Source: Bedellia somnulentella (Eukaryota > Arthropoda > Insecta > Lepidoptera > Bedelliidae). From it: a DNA stretch of 64,000 nt. Where the stretch lies: NCBI GenBank assembly GCA_963576735.1, contig OY755175.1:1628401-1692400 (forward strand). The letters are read 5' to 3'. Below the pieces are notes generated by a model that was not told the origin of the DNA, ran no database searches, and saw only the letters and a list, made by a program, of their open reading frames with translations. A program made the position numbers and the translations under genes. This document shows, one piece after another, positions 54,852-64,000 of the stretch; the stretch's first letter is position 1; each line of letters starts with the position of its first letter.

Positions 54852-57800
54852 AATCAAACACTTAATTTCTGAACAAAAACTATAAATTTAAAAGAAAATC
54901 GTCGAATACTTCTGAATAATTTTCATAGTTTCAAGATTAAGCACCCATTTCAAAATTGACAAGTCCTGTCATTCAATTTTCGTTTTAAACACTTTAGTTT
55001 TAGATCTATTTTCTATTGTTCATATTTATGGAGTACAAACCTTTTGTTGCTGAAATGGAAGCTTCAATAAAAGATAAAAGTTAGTATTTTACTAAAGATT
55101 TATTCTGACAAGACACGGAATTGCATTTTTGTTTGGCCATTGTTAAAAGAACTTTAGTTGGACCTGGTTAGTGATAAATATATTATTTTGCGACTCAAAC
55201 ATTGCTTTTCGACATTACTTTAGAATTTATTGACCCAGAAGTTTTTTAAGACTATTTGTATAGTAAAATTGATGATTTATTTATGATCTAGGTATTTATG
55301 CAGTACGGTAATGATACACTTATAAGTACACTGGCACTAGAAAAGAAGAAGCTACTACATAGCATATAGATTGAGTTACTCCATTGAAATATTTAAGAAA
55401 ACTTGCAAGAATTCAAAATCAATTAATTATCTATCTACGTTCATAAAAAAGTGATAGCCCTATGGGAGGATCACAAGGGCTACTCCGGAATTTAGAAACG
55501 ATTTGGTAACCCTCGGCCCTCTCGTCAATTGGTACGAGTTGGCGATGGTAATTAATGATAAAGTATTCTAAACAATTTAGTTACTTTTGATAGTACACAT
55601 TTGATAGGTCTGAGATTAGGTTTATAACTGTTTTTTAAACTCCCTAGTGATAAAGGTTTTCCACTCCTTAAATTTAGTATATATTTATATGGCAAAACAA
55701 CGTTTCCCGGTTCAGCTAGAATTTTATAATATATTGTGAGATCATATGAAATTTTTGTATTAAGTTTGTAAGTTTTACCTAAAAAGATAACAAACTCTAA
55801 TTATGAACAGTCGCTAATGCACTAATCTCAAGAAACCACTTCTTAGACTGTATTGTCTTATAAAAACTGGGGTCAAATTACCATCATCCTTATCATTCCA
55901 ACATATTTTATAATAATGATGTTTAAAAAGCAGTTAACTGCAAGCAACTGATCTTATAGATTGTTTCCTTTATAAACGTTATATTTTTGTTACATACTTT
56001 CTGCTAGACTCTCAGTTATCGCTATAAAATGTTACGGTATGGGTTGACGAAGGGCAATATCTATTCGATCCCGTTGCCATTAAAAAAGTCTTCTTTTCGG
56101 TTACTTACAAGTATAAACCTTAATTTACTCAGCACATAAATATAATTATTATTTAATATTGAGGCAGAGGTCATTAACCGGTTAAATAAAGCTATTATTA
56201 ATAATACAGTGAGGTTTTGCAATTTATGCATTGCTACCGTGACAGCCAGCGGCAGTGTCGCTTTACATTTGAATGGAAATAAAGTGCGTTGTAACACGAA
56301 GGTGCTACCAAACGTATACAAACTCTTTAGATACATTTTAAAAAACATGTTTAGGCGTTAATACTATAACACTAATCTAATCGTGAGTGAGTAAGTAAAT
56401 TTGAGAAACAGATCTGAGGGTTTAAATTCCTTCACCTTGTTTTTTTCATAATTACTCTCTGGCAAAAGTCAGAACTTAACCTTCTTAATTTTACACCAAT
56501 TCCTCGTGCGGTTCTTAATTTAAATCGTCGGAAACCGATGGATGAAGGCAGAGCCTAGGATCAGTCATTGTGGAGATATTGGGAAATGGAAAAGCTCTTC
56601 CCAACAGTTAAAGTCAGTTGATTGATTATGATGAATATGTGAAATAATACATGAACAAATTATACTTGTAGTACATATGTTGTGATAGACATACAATGCA
56701 CACTTATAAAACTAATGGAAAATATAATTTAAAACGTCGTTGGTAACATTCCCCGAGCAAACTACATTATAGGAGACCTAGGAAAGGATTAATATGAAAC
56801 CCATAGAGCAAAACGGTATTTTCATCTAAACGAATTCCGTACGCAGACGAAACCACGGTTAACAACTTGTTTAGTAAAACGAGCTCAAAGTATGCCTCTT
56901 AAAGTTATTAAAATTCCTGCAGTTAACCTAATTATAATAACAATACTCTTGTAAATTATCCAGAAGCTTTCTGTCTTTTCAGTTATTGTGTGCTTCTTCC
57001 AGATTGAGACAAAAGGCTGTGGAGAGCCAACTTATATGAGTTTATTGTCTTGTAAGAGCTTCTGTAGTGACTGAGCGAAGAAAAGATGTTTCCTTACAAA
57101 AGCTTAAGTGATTTTCTTAGCGTCTATTGTTGGTGAAGCTACTTTTATGCTACAATATAATTGAGTGATACAGATTTTTATATGTTTTATCAGTAAGGGA
57201 AACTGAAGTATTGTAATTATAATTTTCGATATTCTACGAACTATTTGTGTTCGTTTTTAAATGACACAATATTTTTAAAATAATTTGAAGCAATGTTAGA
57301 TAATTTTCAGATTTGCCAACTAAAATCTAACTGATTTCAAAGAGTGCAACTTTTGAGCAAAGTCTGTTGTAGTTATTTGTAATATAATCAATAGAGAACT
57401 ATGAAATCCTAAAAAAATGCAATAGTTTTTAGTGTAGGTAATTAACACTTATTCAACGGTTTACTTTTGTATGCAATAGCCAAATTGTATATCTTCAATG
57501 AGTTGGCGGGTATTGCGGGAGGACATTTTTGGCTAAACGATGTACATTTGAGATGTATCGACATCTTTTGAGTTTGAGAATAAACCCACACCACAACCCA
57601 GCCTCAGCTATAAGAAAGAGAATTGCAAAATAAAGATTTTGCTAGGATCTGTGACATAACCTAGCCAATATGAAAATATTTATTTGATATTTCAAGGTCG
57701 CTACCACATATTTTTTTATTAAAAAAAATCAGTCTGCAAAAGTATGATGTTATATGAAGAGGAAAAAAGCGTTATACGTGAAAAATATGTAAAAACTATC

Positions 57801-58454
57801 CTCACGCTATTTTAGGCAGAGGTAAATTAATGAGTCAAGATTACTTGGTTTCTATAAACCTTGAGCTCCCACAATTATGAATCCAAAAATAATTCTATCA
57901 ATATTAAAAACAATATGCTGAAGATCCACCAGTCTTACGAAACACGCGTAAAGACAAACACATTTAGACAACAATAAGTAACCTATATAGCAACACGCTC
58001 AAAACCAATATCTATCTAAGTCAGTTCAACACAGACACAAAACATTGGAACAACAAATGAAGTTTTAATAAGCATTGAGAATAACCAAAATGTGGTTTTC
58101 CGTCACTCCTTGTTATTCATACGAAGCTAACACTTGGACAATGGCGGTTGTCAGTTGACAAGTTATGGACTTCTGTCACGGTAGTCATTTTGTATTGGGC
58201 AGTTGAAGTAAGATAAAGAAATCTCTTTTGTCTTCTTGGTTTTGTACTTAACATACTTTGTTACGTGAGCCCAGCTAGACGGTTACGGAGAGCGATTTGC
58301 GAGCTTCGGTCTTAGTTTTCGGAATTGGTAAGAGGAATGTCTTAATGTTGTGAAAGGTTTTTCTTTATGGCTATAATTATGAGAGTTGGTTAGGGTTTCT
58401 TAATGATCGAGTCAATAGCCAATTTTTTGAAAACGTTTTTTTTAACCGTGTTAG
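54852..58454. other. Longest unannotated stretch, about 3.6 kb
   Basis: No clear repeat or gene. A weak SINE-B-like head (GATAGCCCTATGGGAGGAT near 55452) has no body. A 95-codon minus-strand frame (56061-56348) shows no domain. Confidence 0.45.
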
Positions 58455-58820
58455 CCGTGATAGCCCAGTGGGTAGAACACTCGGTTATCGTGCAAACGAC
58501 TAGTGTTCAAATCCTGGGTCGGGCCTACACCAATTTGTCTTTTCTAAAGACATGTGTGGTTAATTTATCATGGTTGTTAACGGTGAGGGAAAACATCGTG
58601 AGGAAACCCACATGGCTGAGTTGTACTTAGTCATGTGACAGTGTATTCGTACAAAGCGGCGATAGGCCTGCCCCCTATCACGTGAGTACACTGTCCATGC
58701 AAAACGTGGGTACTCTGAACACCAGGTGACAAAGTCACGTGATGTTCAGAAGTATTAGTACCTCTGCCAACCCCTTCGGGGATATTCGGCGTGAACGTTT
58801 ATGTTATGTTATGTTTATGT
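58455..58820 (+). mobile_element. SINE-B, complete copy
   Basis: A box (TAGCCCAGTGGGTAGAAC), B box (TGTTCAAATCCTGG), full body and TTATG tail. One of the three best copies. Confidence 0.92.
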
Positions 58821-61659
58821 TTTTTTTTTCTATTTTTGGACGTGTAATAAAACGCTGTGTCTAGCGGTTAATTATTGTGGGTGTTCTTCTATTTTCCTTC
58901 TCTACAATAAATAATATTAAAAAAGAGTTGTGAGAATCTGCAACTTAACTATTTTTCTCTTGTCAACTCTAAAAAACGGCTGGTTTGTGGATAACAAGAT
59001 CTACCTATATGTACAATTACTATTTATTACTGCATTTACATTCTTTCAAAAAAAAAATTTAAAAAAAACTCTTGTGAAGTTAACAGAAGAAAGTAATATA
59101 CTGTAACAAACGTCCTTATATTTTTTTCACTAACAACATTTAACAAAACACGAACCATTTTTGCGTCCACACTATTTTTCCATTGCCCACCGTTTCCCAA
59201 ACTTGCCGAATGCACACAAAACAAATAGTGATTGTTTGATGTAATATTTACATAGAGATCGGCTTTGTATGTCTGTCAGTTGAATCACGTGGGACAATGA
59301 AGGTGTTCTCTGTATCTGTTCTCACAATGGGGCATGTTGAGGTGCGCTGATAAGGAGGGTGGTTCTGATTGCAACTGTTCTTGTACGGTTCGCAGAAGTA
59401 ACTTGTTTGATTGTTTTGTTTGAAAAATCTGCTGTTTTTGATTGGAATATAAATATGGTGTAGCTTTAAAAAAAAATTGTTTTGTCAGAATGAGTTTTTT
59501 TTTGGAGGCATTAAATTATTCGTAGTTGTCCATTGAATACTGCTCTCATCCATTTTATTTTAAGAAATCATATTATTGTCAATCTTAAAACTTTTTCATG
59601 TAAAGAAGTTAAGGCATCTCTATAAATTTTAACTAAACTTTGTGAAATTTCACACAGTGCAAGTATTATTTAGAGAGCATTTTATTTCCTAACCGTACTT
59701 TAGTGACCGAGGGATGGGGATTAAAGATAACGTTGCACTGTAGTGACGTCACGATTCATGAATTTAAAATTAAAACCTTCTGTAATACTAACACGGAACG
59801 ACAGATTCAATTGTTCGCAGTTTGGGAACCCTTTGTGTATAGACTTCTATAATACATAGAGTTGACTGAAATTGTAATACGATGAAGAAATGATGGGACA
59901 ATATTTGGACTCAAAGGAGAGTGGGATGATGTGGACCTCTCTGATTTGTTGGACTCTGATCCTCAAAGATGCTCATATAGTTCGAAGGAGTTGAAGGTTC
60001 AAATGACGTTAAGACACTTGGATTACAAAAAAACAGTAAATTGTGTAAAACATGTTCAGATATCTGCTGACCACATCAAAAAAATATAAAAAAAAAATAT
60101 TTACTATCATTTTTTGCACGATTTATACTAGACATAATATGTTAAAAGTGGTTTAAGAGATGGTAATTATAGAAATCGTTATTGGACTTGAGTAATGGTT
60201 ATAGTAACAATTCTGTATACACATTCGATTGATAAAAAACAATTTAAAACATCTTGTGAAATATCTATTAAAATAATTATAAAGACACCCACTCGAAATT
60301 GCTCCAATTCAATTTTCACCCTAAAACAGATTACGGTGTCATATCCCATAGGAACCACGTACTATGGTCACCCTTTTCTTACACAATGAACGATTCAACA
60401 TTACGTTCAACATCCATTGCTCGTTGTCATAAGCGAATAAAATGTATCTGCAAAGGAAAACACCGATGTATAGTGTTATTGATCAAAAGATAGCGTTGTA
60501 GGGCTACCATGATATGTAGATCCGGAGGGAGGACCGAATGGTGTATTATTCATGGTAACTTAAGTTATGGTTACACAAACAATATGGTGTTAGGTTCGTT
60601 AGTTTTGTAAATAAATGTCTGTTTGGCAAATAGGGGTTGTTTTATTGGATGGAGATCACATTAAAGTTGTTGAATTGAAATTATATCAAAGTGATACCAA
60701 AATCGTGCGGATTAATCGTTTAGAGTTTGTTCCATCATTTTAATATGGAGAAAGTAATAGGCCAGAATAATATAGGAATATAATGAAAGCCAAGTGTTTA
60801 TTTTTTTATTTATAAAACCAATTCATGCAATCAGTTGCTGTTTACGTGTAAGAATACTGTCGTCAAATGCGTTCGATCCTTTAAAAATTCGCCCGATCCT
60901 TTTACGTCCTTTTTTTATTTATAAATACCTACTATTTGATTCAAGCCTACTTATGACATTTTCTATCTAATAAATATGTCATCCATGGAAATCCCAACCA
61001 ATTTTTCCGTCGACAGTGACTCTTATATTTGATTCGTTTACCTCAATTATTGATAAAAATAAAGTAAAGTAATTTTATTAAAAGGTACACTTCACATTAG
61101 GTTTACTATTCGAGACTATTTTAATTCAATTCTGACAGTACAGCGAATTTGGGTGATAAAACAGAATAGTTTATTAATGTATCTCATTTGTCATGCAACT
61201 GATTTGGTCAACACCATTCCATAATAAAAAGATTATCCCCATGAATGAAATTAACAAAGAATAATTAATCTCCGCATCAATACCATAAAATATAATAATA
61301 ATTTCATACAACGTATTAAAAAAGGAACAATGTTCCATTTTAAAATAGAACAAAAAAATCTGGCACACAATAAGGTCGGGGGTGATTCTCAAAACTGCAT
61401 AGTACGTTAACCACCCTCTTTGTAAAACGCGGATAATCCCTGCCCACCCTAAGTGATGCTGCTTAATTTTATTGGCGAATTAATTGTCCGCACCAACAAT
61501 ATGCTCCATACAAATAACGTTCTAGAGTGTTTCGAGTGTGTGCTTTTGCTTTCAATCTATTTTGTTTGGATTTTATATTTGTTATCTGCTCTGATGTTAG
61601 TTTCGATTTTGCTGGGAAAGTTGGCGAATCTAGAAGTTTTTGGACTGTAAACCGTTTGC
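58821..61659. other. Long unannotated stretch
   Basis: About 2.8 kb, AT-rich, without recognised repeats; several 60-75 codon frames look random. Confidence 0.45.
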
Positions 61660-61905
61660 CTTGTAGTGCCGGCTTAGAATGTCACTACCCCTTTCTACCC
61701 ACGAGTGTCGTAAGGGATGACTAAGGGAATGGTATGAGGCTTTTTAAAGTGATATTTGGGCGATGCGGTAAGAGACCTACACCAAAAACATTTATTTTAC
61801 AATCTTTTCCCCACTTAACATTCAAAAGCGGCTGCTGAATTTTCTAATTCCGAAGCTCTGGCTACCCCTTGTAGGGATTTATAGCCGTAAGTATATGTCT
61901 GTATA
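61660..61905 (+). mobile_element. SINE-A, CCGGCTTAGAAT subtype
   Basis: Starts CTTGTAGTGCCGGCTTAG, ends GCCGTAAGTATATG with a short tail. A SINE-B starts about 20 bases later. Confidence 0.87.
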
Positions 61906-61926
61906 AAATATTACGTGATAACACTC

Positions 61927-62240
61927 GTGATAGCTCAGTGGGAAGACCACCGCATTTAAAGCAAAGACGTGAGTTTTAATCCTGAGTCTGATCTATATCA
62001 ATATTTTTTTAAGTCGTATGAGGCTTATTTATCGAGGTGATTAACGGTTAGCGAAAACCTCGTGAGAAAACCTATTTGGCCAAGTTGTACTTAGTCTTGT
62101 GACAGTGGGTAGTCTTTATCACGTAAATACTATTTTTTTCTTCCAAGTAATAATTCAGTATTCAAGGGTGATAAAAATATTGCGTAGTTTTCTGGACCGT
62201 AAGTACCTTAGCCAGCCCGTTTCGAGTTGCATTGCCTGCA
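61927..62240 (+). mobile_element. SINE-B, diverged copy
   Basis: A box GATAGCTCAGTGGGAAG, degenerate B box (GAGTTTTAATCC) and body CGTGAGAAAACCTATTTGGCC; the 3' part is decayed. Confidence 0.75.
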
Positions 62241-62613
62241 TCTCGTATCATACACACACACATCATTACGTTTTAAGCTAGTCATATTGTTCTTTCCAAA
62301 GTGTCATAACTGCCTTGTAATGTCAATTTAGAAAAACATTACTCTAATCCAATCTGCTTTGGCTAACCCTTCTGTCTAACAGTTAGAAAATTAGACTCAA
62401 ATCTCGATGGCACACTACGATTTTACTTTGTATTATGTCTCTGAAATTAATTAGGAAATTGAAGGTTAAATTATCTGATTGTACGTGGAATCAAACGATT
62501 CTGTGCTTGTTGGGGGCGCTAAATAGTGTCACTTAATCCCTTAGCTATAGAGATAGATAGTAGTTAGGGTTAAGTATTGGACCGGCCCTGGAGGCTTAGC
62601 TTGAGCGTTATAA
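62241..62613. other. Intergenic, nothing recognised
   Basis: Spacer before the truncated Jockey-type LINE; may contain its degenerate 5' edge. Confidence 0.4.
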
Positions 62614-64000
62614 TATAAGATATTTAAAGCTTCTGATGCACAATGTGATTATGAGAAGTTTGCTACTATTAGAACCAAGGTGAAAGTAAACCTACGTAAT
62701 GCTCTTAAAAACTACGAAAATAAAATGCAATATTTACTCTCGCGGGATCCTAAATTATTTTGGAAATTTGTTAACTGCAAAAGAACTAATCAAAAAAGTG
62801 GTACTGTTACCAATAACGGTAAATTACTGTCGAAAGCTGAATCTGTTAACGAGTTTGCGAAATATTTTAAGTCAGTATATGCTGTACAGTCTGCTAAGCT
62901 CAGCGTCGCGGACGCCATGGCGGAGGACGTGTCAGCGGCGAGCGCGGCGGCGCGGGTGCACCTCACCGAGCTGAGTCGGAGGGAGGTGCGCGGCGCGCTG
63001 GCGCGGTTGCCGGCTAAGACGTCGGCTGGTCCGGACGGCGTGCCAGCTTTTATCGTTAAAGACTGTCGTGCCGTACTTGAGGAGCCTCTACTGCATGTTT
63101 ATAATTTATTTCTATCGGAAGCTTCCTTTCCCGATATTTGGAAGGTTACTCGTGTCGTACCGATACCTAAAGTAAAGAATAGCTGTGAAATACAAGACTA
63201 TCGACCAATAGCGGTTTTGTCTGCATTTGCAAAAGTTCTTGAGTCAGCATTGCAAAGAAATATATACGATGAAATCAAAACTTATATTTCTGATTGCCAA
63301 CATGGATTTAGGCCTGCACATAGTACATCAACCAATCTTTTAAATTTTATGGCTCATGTTGTACCAAATGTCGACGCAGGGCTTAACGTAGATGTAGGAT
63401 ACTTCGATTTTAAAAAAGCGTTCGATAAAGTTGATGGTGATATTTTATTTGCAAAATTAGCTAAAATGGGTTTCACGCCGCATTCTCTAGAACTTTTCCG
63501 AAACTATCTAAGCAACCGAAGACAATACGTTAGTTATGGGGAGTACACTTCGGAAGAATACCCAACAAACTCGGGCGTTAATCAAGGAAGCAACTTAGGC
63601 CCATTGGAGTTCCTAATTATGATAAATGATCTGCCGTCAGTCCTCCAACATTCAAGTTGCCTAATGTTTGCAGATGATGTAAAATTATTTCTCCCAATTT
63701 CTTCACCTGCGGATTGCGAATTGCTTCAAAGGGACATGAATAATGTTGTTAATTGGAGCAAAGCAAATAATTAGAGCTGAATTTAAAAAAAATGTGAGGT
63801 TATTACATTTAGCCGACAGCGTGCACCTCACATTTATAATTATAAAATCAAAGGCGTAGAGTTGCGTCGGGTGCAGGAGGTTCGCGATTTAGGGGTTTAT
63901 TTCACAACAAACCTTTCTTTTCGTAATCACATTGTTGACATTTGCAAGAAAGCGTTCAAAATGCTTGGTTTTATAATACGCACATCTCGTGAGTTTACAA
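62614..64000 (+). pseudogene. Jockey-type LINE ORF2, 5'-truncated, frameshifted, running off the window
   Basis: Frame is open from 62614 to a stop at 63772. It gives an RT with WKVTRVVPIPK, DYRPIAVLSAFAKVLE, QHGFRP, FDFKKAFDKV, NQGSNLGPLEF and the catalytic FADD. Two small lesions, a lost base near 63771 and an extra A in the A-run at 63785-63792, put about 20 bases out of frame; then the original frame resumes and stays open to the window edge (VELRRVQEVRDLGVYF, a thumb motif). No endonuclease is present, so the copy is 5'-truncated near 62600. A GC-rich block (62905-63035) encoding an Ala- and Arg-rich connector contrasts with AT-rich flanks. The catalytic residues survive, but the copy cannot make a full protein. 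Confidence 0.85.

Noticed and set aside
61453..61724. Two overlapping 65-codon frames
   Set aside because: Hydrophobic but overlapping in two frames and running into a SINE-A; no support for either.

Overview
The window looks like a stretch of lepidopteran (moth or butterfly) nuclear genome. It is AT-rich and gene-poor. It contains one cellular gene and is otherwise dominated by non-LTR retrotransposons and the small elements that use their machinery. The assignment to Lepidoptera is inferred from the insect SoxB2-type gene and from repeat types common in moth and butterfly genomes. I could not run any search.

The only host gene I can support is a single-exon SoxB2 transcription factor gene at 16621-17361 (plus strand). 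It is closest to Sox21a by my recollection of the HMG box and has a poly(A) signal about 610 bases after the stop. It sits in a block of about 3.6 kb (15843-19440) in which I see no transposon, whereas repeats are dense on both sides.

From left to right: 1-5000 holds a hAT-like transposon (1476-2970, exact 8-bp target duplication) with an RTE-type LINE fragment nested inside it, then a second 5'-truncated RTE copy (3359-4869) with an open 491-codon reading frame and an 11-bp target duplication. 5030-15850 holds a Helitron-like remnant, degenerate RTE copies, a complete small tRNA-derived SINE (10312-10428), a fold-back MITE (10671-10808) and nested SINEs, including one split by a MITE (13081-13300). 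19440-29130 is a dense field of two SINE families, here called SINE-A and SINE-B, with a MITE (24678-24828), a 47-bp mini-insertion with a 12-bp target duplication (25096-25142) and two LINE fragments. 29130-42280 alternates SINEs with long stretches where I recognise nothing. 42290 to about 47230 is an apparently intact two-ORF LINE of the CR1/Jockey group on the minus strand. 47240-62250 holds more SINE-B, SINE-A and RTE fragments separated by two long unannotated stretches. 62614-64000 is a damaged Jockey-type LINE that runs off the window.

Two observations stand out. First, the two ORFs of the intact LINE appear to be joined by a -1 ribosomal frameshift signal. The last codons of ORF1 contain the slippery heptamer U UUA AAC in the correct phase, the ORF1 stop follows one codon later, ORF2 is open in the -1 frame with no AUG before its endonuclease domain, and a 14-bp stem can form just downstream. 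Second, SINE-A (about 250 bp), SINE-B (about 360 bp, tRNA-type head) and the RTE LINE are unrelated over most of their length but share a 3' end of about 45-50 bp ending in TATG-type repeats. Together with their 9-13 bp target duplications, this suggests that both SINE families are mobilised by the RTE reverse transcriptase. Repeat family names used here (SINE-A to SINE-D, repeat E) are local labels.
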